From Devosia sp. Root685 (lineage in GTDB: Bacteria > Pseudomonadota > Alphaproteobacteria > Rhizobiales > Devosiaceae), in NCBI RefSeq assembly GCF_001427875.1, contig NZ_LMHK01000002.1, positions 559,681-623,680 on the forward strand: DNA of 64,000 nt. The letters are read 5' to 3'. Position 1 is the first letter of the stretch. Each line of letters begins with the position of its first letter. The notes under the pieces were generated by a model that was given only the letters and a program-made list of their open reading frames with translations, made no database searches and was not told the origin of the DNA. Shown here piece after piece: positions 34,949 to 44,100 of the stretch. The position numbers and the translations under genes were made by a program.

Positions 34949-36865
34949 ATGACCAAACAGATCCACCTCGTTTTCAAGACCCATCTCGATATCGGCTTCA
35001 CCGACCACGCCACGCGCGTCCGGGCGCAGTACCACAACCAGTTCATTCCGCAGGCCATCGCCACCGGCGAACATTTTTACGCCGAGAACCCCGAGCAGCC
35101 CGAATTCATCTGGACCACAGGCGCCTGGCTGATCTGGGATCATCTCCATTCCCAAGACGCCAAACGGGTAAAGCGACTCGAACGCGCCATCGAGCGCGGC
35201 TTGATCACCTGGCACGCTCTGCCCTTCACCACCCATACCGAACTGATGTCGCCCGCCCTCTTCCGCGCCGGGCTCTCCTTCTCGCAGGAGCTCGACCAGC
35301 GCTTCGGCCGCAAGACCACAGCAGCAAAAATGACCGACGTGCCAGGACACACCTTGGGCATGGTGCCGATCCTTGCCGAAGCCGGCGTCAATTTCCTGCA
35401 TCTGGGCGTCAACACCGCCAGTCCCGTTCCCGACGTGCCGCCCATCTTCCGCTGGCGCGCCCCCGGCGGCGAAGAGATCGTCGTCATGTATCAGGCCTCC
35501 TATGGCGCGACGGACTTTCCCGCCGGCCCGGAAATCGGCCTCAGTTTCGCCCATACCAGCGACAATATCGGCCCGCAAAGCGTTGCCCAGACAGTCGAAA
35601 CCGTCCGCCACATCCGCCACGAAAGCCCGGATGTGATGGTCACGGCATCGACCCTCGACGCCTTCGGCGCCGAAATGTGGAAGCGCCGCGAAACCTTCCC
35701 GGTCGTCACCGACGAGATCGGCGATAGCTGGATCCACGGCACAGCCACCGATCCACAAAAGCTCGCCCGTTTTCGTGCCCTGCAGCGCCTCTATGACGGC
35801 TGGGAACCCACCGAAACCCGCCGCGCCTTCGGTCGCGGCCTGACCCAGGTTGCCGAGCACACCTGGGGCATCGATATCAAAACCTATCTCCGCGACGATA
35901 AAGCCTGGGACCGCGAGGACTTCGACACGGCGCGTCAGGCCGACTACCGCTTCGCCTATTCCGAGCAGTCCTGGGCCGAACAACGCGCCTATATCGACGT
36001 AGCGCTGGCCGAACTTGCCCCCGCCGACCGGCAGGCGGCGGACCGCGTTCTCAGCGAGACGACGGTTACGCCGGCCGCCGAACCCACTGGCTCAAGCGCC
36101 ACCCTAAGCAATGGCGGCTGGACCGCCGAACTGGACCCGGCGACAGGCAGCATCGCCGCTCTCACCGCCCCCGATGGCGCGTGCATCGAGGGCAAGGACC
36201 GCTTACTCTTCGGCTACACGCACGAAAGCTACGACTGGAACGAGCTGCAAAAGCACCTCGACTCCTACCTGCAGCATCGGCAGGAATGGGCCATTCTCGA
36301 CCACGACAAACCCGGCCTCGGCAAGGCCCGCACGGCCCGAACAGAAGCCGTATCGCCGATCTCGCAAGGCACTACGGGCGCGACCAGCACCGCCACCTTG
36401 CCGCCCACCGCCCACGCCGAAATCGGCGCTCCCGCCCGCTGCGATATCACCCTGCGCGGTCTAAACGACCGCCAGGTCGAAATTACCCTCACCCTGCGCG
36501 AAAAGCCCGCCAACCGAATGCCCGAAGCCGGCTTCTTCCGCTTCACCCCGCAAGGCGGAGAAGCTTGGCGCCTGAAAAAACTAGGCCTCTGGCATGACAG
36601 CAAGGCCATAACCCCTCGGGGCGGCGGCCAATTGCAGGCCGTCGAAGCGGTCGAGACCACTTCTGGCGGGCAGGCCCTCAACCTGACCCTCCTCGATGCT
36701 GCACTCGTCGCCCCCGCCGCCGCGCCCTTCATCCCCTTCCAGCCCGAACGCCCGGATTTCTCCGGCGGCCTGCGCGTCAATCTCTACAACAACAAATGGG
36801 GCACCAATTTCCCCATGTGGTGGGAAGGCGACGCAAAATTCCGGTTCGTGCTGACGCTCCAGTAA
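34949..36865 (+). CDS. GH38-like glycosidase, DUF5054 family
   Basis: 638 residues. The N-terminus IHLVFKTHLDIGFTDHATRV carries the H-x-D-x-G-F metal-binding signature of GH38 alpha-mannosidase-type catalytic domains, and PEFIWTTGAWLIWDHL matches the following family helix. TDVPGHTLGMVPILAEAGV and an Asp-rich VMVTASTLDAFG segment complete the barrel (about 1-340). A helical region and a C-terminal beta-sandwich follow (GGWTAELDPATGSIAALTAP). No signal peptide, so cytoplasmic. Members of DUF5054 have no firmly established substrate as far as I know. Co-transcribed with the LacI gene and divergent from an importer, it probably acts on the imported glycan. Confidence 0.85.
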   Translation: MTKQIHLVFKTHLDIGFTDHATRVRAQYHNQFIPQAIATGEHFYAENPEQPEFIWTTGAWLIWDHLHSQDAKRVKRLERAIERGLITWHALPFTTHTELMSPALFRAGLSFSQELDQRFGRKTTAAKMTDVPGHTLGMVPILAEAGVNFLHLGVNTASPVPDVPPIFRWRAPGGEEIVVMYQASYGATDFPAGPEIGLSFAHTSDNIGPQSVAQTVETVRHIRHESPDVMVTASTLDAFGAEMWKRRETFPVVTDEIGDSWIHGTATDPQKLARFRALQRLYDGWEPTETRRAFGRGLTQVAEHTWGIDIKTYLRDDKAWDREDFDTARQADYRFAYSEQSWAEQRAYIDVALAELAPADRQAADRVLSETTVTPAAEPTGSSATLSNGGWTAELDPATGSIAALTAPDGACIEGKDRLLFGYTHESYDWNELQKHLDSYLQHRQEWAILDHDKPGLGKARTARTEAVSPISQGTTGATSTATLPPTAHAEIGAPARCDITLRGLNDRQVEITLTLREKPANRMPEAGFFRFTPQGGEAWRLKKLGLWHDSKAITPRGGGQLQAVEAVETTSGGQALNLTLLDAALVAPAAAPFIPFQPERPDFSGGLRVNLYNNKWGTNFPMWWEGDAKFRFVLTLQ

Positions 36866-36903
36866 TCATCGACGTTCCAGCAATCCTCATTGCCCCCAGT
36901 AGT

Positions 36904-37022
36904 CCTCATGGTGAGGTGCGCAGCGAAGCGCAGCCTCGAACCACGAGGACGTGGCACTTAGGCATTGGGAGAACGCCCTCGTGGTTCGAGGCTTTGCTGG
37001 CGCAAAGCACCTCACCATGAGG
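36904..37022. repeat. Inverted pair of CCTCATGGTGAGG repeats
   Basis: Copy one runs 36904-36949 (CCTCATGGTGAGGTGCGCAG to CTCGAACCACGAGG). Copy two, in inverted orientation, runs 36977-37022 (CCTCGTGGTTCGAGGC to GCACCTCACCATGAGG). Together they could form a stem of over 40 bp between the convergent GH38-like and M3 peptidase genes. A single copy is at 17643-17687. Confidence 0.85.
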
Positions 37023-37031
37023 GCTATCCCC

Positions 37032-39092
37032 TTACCCCGCCACCCCATCCTCAATCGGGATCAGATCAGCCAGCCCACGGTCTTCCAGAAGCCCCCGCAC
37101 ATCGGGATCGCGTCCGCGGAACAGGCGATAGGCCTCCGCATAATCACGCGAGCCGCCAGCCGAATAGACATACTTGTAAAGCCGATCCGCCGTCGCCTTG
37201 TCGAATGGATCGCCAGCGTCCTCGAACGCCCCATAGCCATCGGCGTCGAGCACTTCCGACCACAGATAGCTATAATAGCCCGCCGCATAGCCATCGCCCG
37301 AGAAGAGATGCAGGAAATGCGTGCTGGCATGGCGCAGCGCGATTTCCTCCGGCATGCCGATATCGTCGAGCGTCTTGCGCTCCAGCGTCGGAATATCCTC
37401 GTTCTCGGCGATCTGCGCCGCGTGATAGTCCATATCCAGCAGTGCCGAAGACACGAACTCGACCGTCTCAAAGCCCTTATTGGCCTTGCCCGCTGCCGTC
37501 ATCTTGTCGAGCAGTGCCTGCGAAACGGGCTCGCCGGTACGATAATGCACGAGACGCGCCAGCACCGGCTTTGACTCCAGCCAATGCTCATATAGCTGCG
37601 ACGGCAATTCCACAAAATCCCGCACCACGCTGGTGCCGGCAATCCGCGGATAGGTCACATTCGACAGTAGCCCGTGTAGCCCATGGCCAAACTCATGAAA
37701 GACCGTCCGCGCTTCGTCGAGGGACAGCAAAGCCGGCTGCCCCTCAGGCGGTTTCAGATAATTGCAGGTATTGACCACCAGCGGAATGACCGCGCCATCG
37801 AGCTTGGCCTGCTTGCGGAACGAGGTCATCCAGGCGCCGCTGCGCTTGCCGGCGCGAGCGAAATAATCGCCATAGAAAATGCCGATCGTCCGCCCTTCGC
37901 GCTGCACTTCCCAGACGCGCACATCGGGATGGTATCCCTCGATATCTTCGCGCGCGACAAAGCGCACACCGAACAATTGCTCGGCCACATAGAAAGCGGC
38001 CTCCACCACCTTCCAGAGTTCGAGATAAGGCTTGATCTCGTTCTCATCGAAATCGTAGCGCGCCAACCGAAGCTTCTCGGCATAGTAGCGCCAATCCCAG
38101 GCCGCCAGCGCAAAACCACCAGCCTCTTCGTCGATCAGCCCCTGTAGCGCCATCCGGTCGTCGAGCGCCCGCTGCCGCCCCGGCTTCCACACCTGTTCTA
38201 GAAGGCCCCGCGCCGCCTTCGGTGTTCCGGCCATGCTGTCGGCGAGCTTGTAATGCGCATAGCTTTCGTAGCCGAGCAATTTCGCCTGCTCGCCCCGCAA
38301 CCGCAGGATTTCGCCGATAATCGCGTGATTGTCGCTCTCATTGCCATTGGCACCGCGCTTCACGAATCCGCGCCACACTTTTTCGCGCACCGCACGGTCC
38401 CGAGCGAAATGCAGCACCGGCTCGACACTCGAACGCGACGTCGTCACCGCGTAAGGTGCATTGAGCTTCCTGTCCCGCGCCATCTCCGCTGCCGCCGCGC
38501 GTGCAAAATCGGGCAATCCGTCGACCTCGGCTTCGCTCAGAGCAAAGACCGTATTCTGTTCGTCGGCCAAAACGTTCTGCCCGAATTCCGTACCGAGCAC
38601 GGCAAGCCGCTCGACGATGCCGGCAAAGCGTTCCCGATCAGCCAGCGACAGTTTTGCCCCGGAGCGGACGAAATCGAGATGATAGCGCTCCAGCACCCGC
38701 AGGGCCTCGGCATCCAGCCCAAGCTCTCCCCGCTTTTGATAAAGCGCATCGATCCGTGCAAAGAGCGCGGGACTGAGGAAAATCGCATTCCAATGCCGGG
38801 CGAGAAGCGGTGAGACATCGCGCTCAATGCCCTGCACTGTCTCATCGGTATTGGCCGAAGCGAGCTGCGAGAAGACGAGATCAACCCGATCGAGCTCCGC
38901 CCCGCTACGCTCCAGCGCCGCAATGGTGTTCTCAAAATTCGGAGCCTCAGCGTCGCCCACGATAGCTGATATCTCGGCCTCATGCGCCTTCAGCGCCGCC
39001 TCGTAAGCCGGCTTGAAATGCTCGGTCTTGATCTGGGCAAAAGGCGGCACGCCAAACGGCGTCGCCCACTCTTCGAAAAACGGATTGGTCAT
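37032..39092 (-). CDS. M3-family metallopeptidase (Dcp/OpdA-like oligopeptidase)
   Basis: 686 residues, the usual length for peptidyl-dipeptidase Dcp and oligopeptidase A. The zinc site is TVFHEFGHGLHGLLS (H-E-x2-H), followed by the downstream Glu ligand in the VELPSQLYEHW region. The N-terminal helical part (NPFFEEWATPFGVPPFAQIK) and the C-terminal GDGYAAGYYSYLWSEVLDAD are strongly typical. No signal peptide. It degrades short peptides in the cytoplasm. AAAGGAGAG lies before the ATG. It follows glmS on the same strand, but a strong palindromic terminator separates them. Confidence 0.94.
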   Translation of the reverse strand: MTNPFFEEWATPFGVPPFAQIKTEHFKPAYEAALKAHEAEISAIVGDAEAPNFENTIAALERSGAELDRVDLVFSQLASANTDETVQGIERDVSPLLARHWNAIFLSPALFARIDALYQKRGELGLDAEALRVLERYHLDFVRSGAKLSLADRERFAGIVERLAVLGTEFGQNVLADEQNTVFALSEAEVDGLPDFARAAAAEMARDRKLNAPYAVTTSRSSVEPVLHFARDRAVREKVWRGFVKRGANGNESDNHAIIGEILRLRGEQAKLLGYESYAHYKLADSMAGTPKAARGLLEQVWKPGRQRALDDRMALQGLIDEEAGGFALAAWDWRYYAEKLRLARYDFDENEIKPYLELWKVVEAAFYVAEQLFGVRFVAREDIEGYHPDVRVWEVQREGRTIGIFYGDYFARAGKRSGAWMTSFRKQAKLDGAVIPLVVNTCNYLKPPEGQPALLSLDEARTVFHEFGHGLHGLLSNVTYPRIAGTSVVRDFVELPSQLYEHWLESKPVLARLVHYRTGEPVSQALLDKMTAAGKANKGFETVEFVSSALLDMDYHAAQIAENEDIPTLERKTLDDIGMPEEIALRHASTHFLHLFSGDGYAAGYYSYLWSEVLDADGYGAFEDAGDPFDKATADRLYKYVYSAGGSRDYAEAYRLFRGRDPDVRGLLEDRGLADLIPIEDGVAG

Positions 39093-39134
39093 ACCTAGAA
39101 CTCTCCTTTGGAGGAGAGAATGGGATCGGGGGCG

Positions 39135-39162
39135 AAAAGGGACAAGTGCACTTGTCCCTTTT
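39135..39162. terminator. Perfect 28-bp palindrome, bidirectional terminator
   Basis: Each arm is AAAAGGGACAAGTG, with its exact inverse following at once. Its A and T tracts at the two ends give a rho-independent terminator in either direction. It ends glmS transcription 18 bases past the stop and lies 43 bp before the M3 peptidase start. Confidence 0.8.
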
Positions 39163-39179
39163 GCCGCAAATACTTCGCC

Positions 39180-41006
39180 CTATTCCACCGTCACCGACTT
39201 GGCGAGATTGCGCGGCTGGTCCACATCGGCGCCGAGATGCGCCGCGGTGTGATAGGCGAGCAATTGCACCGCGATTGCCGCGACGATTGGCGCTATGAAC
39301 GGATGAACCTGCGGCAAGACGATACATTGGTTGGCCATGCCCCCATGCGTTTCCGCACCCTCGGCGTCGGTGATCAGCACAATGCGCCCGCCCCGCGCGG
39401 CTACTTCCTGCATATTGGAAACCGTCTTCTCCGATAATTCGTCGGATGGCGCGATAACGATGACCGGAATGGTTTCATCGACCAGCGCGATCGGCCCATG
39501 CTTGAGTTCCCCCGCCGCATAGCCCTCGGCGTGAATATAGGAAATCTCCTTGAGCTTTAGCGCCCCTTCGAGCGCGATCGGATAGAGCGCTCCGCGCCCA
39601 AGGAACAGCGCATCGCTGGCCTTGCTGATGCCCCGGGCGATCTCGGCAATTTCCTCTTCGACAAGAAGCGCACCGGCAATGGAGCCGGGCAAAGCTTCGA
39701 GCGCCGTCACCAGTTCCGCCACCGCGCCAGCGTCCAGCACCCCGCGCGCTTGTCCGGCCACAACCGACAGGCAGGCCAGCGTCGCCAACTGCGTCGTAAA
39801 CGCCTTGGTGGAAGCAACCCCGATTTCGGGGCCGCAGCGCAGCGGAAACACCGACTTGGACTCGCGGGCAATGGTCGACTCTTCGACATTGACGACGCTG
39901 GCGATATGCTGGCCATTGGCGGCGCAATAGCGCAGGGCCGCCAGCGTATCCGCCGTCTCGCCCGACTGAGAGATAAACAGCGCCAATCCCTCGGGCGCCA
40001 GCGGCGGCTGCCGATAACGGAACTCCGAACCCACATCGATATCGACCGGCAGCCGAGCATAGCGCTCGAACCAATACTTCCCGACAACCCCGGCGAGATA
40101 AGCCGTGCCACAAGCCGAAACAGTCATCCGCGACAGCGCCGCAAAATCGAAGGAGAACGGGTCCTCTACGGCCAGCGTCCGCGCACCCCGATCCACGAAC
40201 CGGCCGATGACCCGCGAAACGGCGTCCGGCTGCTCGTGGATTTCCTTGAGCATGAAGTGACGATATTGCCCCTTCTCGACGATGTTCGAGGAAGCATTGG
40301 TCCGATGCACGACGCGGTTGACGCTCGACCCCTCGCGGCTGCGGATCGACGCCTTGCCCGGCGTCACCACGGCCCAGTCTCCTTCCTCGAGATAGGTCAC
40401 CTTGTCGGTAAAAAGCGACAGGGCCAGCGCGTCCGACCCCAGGAACATTTCCCCCTCGCCATGGCCCACCGCTAGCGGCGAACCCTGCCGCGCCGCCACC
40501 AGCAGTTGCTCTTCGCCATGGAACAGAAACACCAGCGCGAACGCCCCCTGCAGCTTCGAAACCGTTGCCTGCACCGCGGCAACCGGCGACAGGCCCAGAT
40601 CCATCCAGCGCGTCGCCATCATGGCGACCACTTCGCTATCGGTCTGGGTCAGCGGCAGATAGCCATCGGCGGCCAAATCGACCAACAGCGAGCGATAGTT
40701 CTCAATGATCCCGTTATGCACCACCGCAACGCGCGGCGTCGCATGCGGATGGGCGTTGATTTCGGTGGGCGCGCCATGCGTCGCCCAGCGCGTATGACCG
40801 ATGCCGATCGTGCCGGCCAGCGGATCGAGGTCCAGTTTAGTGGCAAGGTTCACGAGCTTTCCCGGAGCGCGTCGCCGCTGGATTTCGCCATGGTCGAGGG
40901 TCGCAATCCCGGCGCTGTCATAGCCCCGATATTCAAGCTGCGCCAGGGCGCTGACCAGACGGTTCGCCACTGGTTCATGGCCGACAATTCCAACGATTCC
41001 GCACAT
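39180..41006 (-). CDS. glmS: Glutamine-fructose-6-phosphate aminotransferase (isomerising)
   Basis: 608 residues, the standard GlmS length. The class II amidotransferase nucleophile is Cys2 (MCGIVGIVGHEPVANRLV), with GIGHTRWATHGAPTEINAHP and HNGIIENY following. Two SIS domains cover about 290-430 and 460-600 (SACGTAYLAG, SQSGETADTLAALRY, EISYIHAEGYAAGELKHGPI). The C-terminus DVDQPRNLAKSVTVE is invariant in the family. It makes glucosamine-6-phosphate, the first step to UDP-GlcNAc, which feeds peptidoglycan, LPS and also amino-sugar exopolysaccharides such as the one probably made by the neighbouring Pel locus. GGGAGCG precedes the ATG. Confidence 0.97.
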   Translation of the reverse strand: MCGIVGIVGHEPVANRLVSALAQLEYRGYDSAGIATLDHGEIQRRRAPGKLVNLATKLDLDPLAGTIGIGHTRWATHGAPTEINAHPHATPRVAVVHNGIIENYRSLLVDLAADGYLPLTQTDSEVVAMMATRWMDLGLSPVAAVQATVSKLQGAFALVFLFHGEEQLLVAARQGSPLAVGHGEGEMFLGSDALALSLFTDKVTYLEEGDWAVVTPGKASIRSREGSSVNRVVHRTNASSNIVEKGQYRHFMLKEIHEQPDAVSRVIGRFVDRGARTLAVEDPFSFDFAALSRMTVSACGTAYLAGVVGKYWFERYARLPVDIDVGSEFRYRQPPLAPEGLALFISQSGETADTLAALRYCAANGQHIASVVNVEESTIARESKSVFPLRCGPEIGVASTKAFTTQLATLACLSVVAGQARGVLDAGAVAELVTALEALPGSIAGALLVEEEIAEIARGISKASDALFLGRGALYPIALEGALKLKEISYIHAEGYAAGELKHGPIALVDETIPVIVIAPSDELSEKTVSNMQEVAARGGRIVLITDAEGAETHGGMANQCIVLPQVHPFIAPIVAAIAVQLLAYHTAAHLGADVDQPRNLAKSVTVE

Positions 41007-41094
41007 TTTTCGCTCCCGAATATGAGGCTGCTATACGGACGCTAGGCGGGGCAAAACCCCTCGGCATTGACGGCAGTCAACGCCGGAATCACAA

Positions 41095-41121
41095 ATGCCC
41101 GGCACGGGGGTTGCCGGGCAT
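41095..41121. terminator. Terminator-like hairpin after the RTX deacetylase gene
   Basis: A 10-bp stem ATGCCCGGCA/TGCCGGGCAT around a 7-base loop, followed on the minus strand by TTGTGATT. It lies 35 bp beyond the stop of the large minus-strand gene, between it and glmS. Confidence 0.7.
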
Positions 41122-41156
41122 CTGCGCGATGACATGGGGGCGTCACCGATTGGGGG

Positions 41157-44100
41157 TCACAGGATAAAGTCGCCAACCCCCAATTGGATAAGGCCGGTCA
41201 GTTCGACATGAAAATCCGCGATCCGGTCGCCATTCAGGTCGCCCATGACAATGGTCTTGTCGTTCGCTGTCCCGGCCGCGTCTTGAACGCTCCAGTTCAG
41301 CTGCCCCCGAACACCGGTAAACGCCGCTCCCTGGGTGGCAAGGAACGTAAAGGCCTGATTGCCCGAAAGCATGGTATTGGCGTCGATGGCCGAAAAGTCG
41401 AACTTGTCCTGGCCGGGCGTAAAGTCGGTAATGACATCGCGCGTGGTGGCCGTGGTGCCCATTTCCGCCGTGCTGGTGAAGATGAAAGTGTCGTTATCAG
41501 CGCCACCGGTCATCACATCGCGCCCGGCCCCGCCGGTAAGCCGGTCGGCCCCATCCCCGCCGATCAGCGTATCCGCCCCGCCCATGCCCAGAAGGATGTC
41601 ATTGCCGGCCCCGCCGTTGAGGACATTGGCGGCCGACGAACCGGTTATGGTATCGGCGCCTGAGCCGCCGGTGACGTTCTCGATAGTCGCCAGCGTATCG
41701 CTGCCGGTCTGGCTGCTGGTCGCCGTGCCATTGGTCAGATTGACCGTCGCCGCGGCCGTAGTGCCCGACAGATCGTAGCGATCGCTGCCGGCATTGCCGG
41801 TATAGCGGTCATTGCCATCGTTGAGCGTGGCGAAGAACACGTCGTTGCCGTCGCCGCCATTGGCAGTGTCATTGCCCTCGTCGCCATAGATGATGTCGTC
41901 GCCCGCCCCGCCCGAGATCGTGTCGCCACCGGCAAGGCCATGATAGGTATCGGCTGACGCTCTGCCGGCCAGAATATCCACGCCCGCCGTACCCATGATC
42001 GAATTGGACGGCAGCAGATCCATGGCCGAGGTGCCTTGCGCCAGCTTGGTCCCATTGCTGGCGGTATAGCTGAAGGTGACGGCGGTATCGTTGTTGAGTG
42101 GCGGCGTATAGGTCCACTGTCCACCGCCAAGCGCCACAAGCGTACCGATGGAGGCGGTGAGCGAATTGATCGTCACCGTCCCGCTGATCCCGGTCCCAAC
42201 GAGTTCGGCCGTGGTGATCGTGCGCGACGTATTGGCCGCGAGCGGGGTGAGTGTCGTATTGGCCAGCACATCGACAACCTGGGTCGTCGCTGCCGAAAAG
42301 ACCGTCTCGGTCGTGGCGCCACCATCCCGATAGGAAACCGCAACCCGCACCAATTGGTCGGCGTCCGCCTGCACCAGGCGATAGGTCGCCGCCGTCGCTC
42401 CGGCAATATTGGTGAAAACAGTGCCATTGCCACGCTGCCACTGATAGGTGAAAGCGCCGAGCCCATCGGGATCCGCGATCAGTGCCGTGCCCGAACTCAA
42501 GAGCACATTCTCGACCGCCGCCCCCGCAACCGTCGGCGCGCCGGTCGGCGCTTCGTTGACATTGACCACGGTGAGCACGAGCGCCTTCGAGAAGCTCAGC
42601 GGCCCGTCGGTAGCCGTCAAGGTCATGGCGATGGTTGCGCCCGCCTCGAAATTGACCACCTGCCCGGCCTTGAGATAAAGCGCCCCAGTCGATGCATCGA
42701 CCTCGAAACGGGCATCCGACAACGTCACCACATTCATGCGCAGCAACGGATCGGTATCGGGATCGATAACCGCGAGGTCAGCGATCTTGGTTCGCGCCGC
42801 GGTATTTTCCGGCAGCGCCACCTGATTGGACACCACGATATCGGTCGGCGCCTTGTTGATCGCCACCTGCCGCAATGCAACGGTATGGCTGCCGATGGCG
42901 CCAAGATCGAGCGTCAGGATATCGCCCGTCTGGCTGACAATGGTCGCGCCGGTCGCCTGATATACAAAGCCCGCGGTCTGCTTGACGTCGATTGTGACCT
43001 TGCCTTCCCCGGCAATGGTGAAATCGAGATTGGTGCCGTCGCCAGTCAGGCTCACGAGTTGGGCGCGCGAACCGATGGACGTGATGTGGGTGACATCGTC
43101 GACGGTGGTACCCAACTGCACCGTAAATGTGCCGCCATCCGCGTCGAGGAAGACGCTGTCGGCATCATAGGCATACCAGTTGGCGACCGACTTGATCGTC
43201 TTGCCGCCGAGATCATCGAGGTTGAGCGCAAACGTGCCGAGTTGCCCCTGCTGCGGCGTGGCATGCATGGTGATCACGTCGCCAGCGACGCTGAAGCCAA
43301 AATCGGCGCGTTCGAACGCCTTGATGCGCGCCGCCAAATCCGCCAGCGTCACGAATTCCGTGCCGGCGGCATAGGCTGCGGCAATGAAATTGGTGAACAT
43401 CGCCGCCGTATAGGGCGAAGGCTGCCCCGCATCGAGTGACCAGCTGGTGACGCCATAGTCGTGCCATGGCCACACAACGATAGGCATGTCCGAATTGGCG
43501 GTAAGCTGGCTCCATTCGGCCGCCCACTTTGCCTCGGCCTGCGCAACCGTCAGCCCCAGCCACCCCATCAGGGTAAAATCGAAGGACATGTTAGGGGCAA
43601 TATAGACCTGGCCATCGGCCCCCGGCGTCAGATAGCCGATGGCCCCGGGATAGCCAGCGCCCAGCATGGACGCCCCACCAGAGAGATAATCGTAATATTG
43701 GATGATCTGCTGGGCCGGCAGCAGCTGTTCAGGCATGCCCGGCACCGCCGCGCCGCCAATAGAATAGCCAAGATTGGCCTCCAGTACCGCGCGTGCAGTG
43801 GCGAACTGGAATGTGTAGGTCGCTTCGAGGAAAGCCTTCGAGGTGGCATCGAGCGCGCTCGGGTTGGGCGCCGCGAGCACCTGTGCGATCTTGGCATTGA
43901 TATCAGCCAGCGACATCGACGCGAGCGACTGCCCTATGATGCCGGGGCCGCCCGGCCGGGTAGCATATTGCGCGATACGCTGGTCGAGCAGCGCCTGCGT
44001 CAGGACATTGGGCAGCAGGAAATTGGTATCTTCGGGATGCGTATAGGAGTGCGACCCGATCTCATTGCCCATGGCGCGCATGGCGTCGTAATATTGCGAT

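Noticed and set aside
17643..37022. CRISPR array from the repeated CCTCATGGTGAGG and G-rich hairpin units
   Set aside because: Copies are few, kilobases apart, internally palindromic and not regularly spaced; no cas genes are present.
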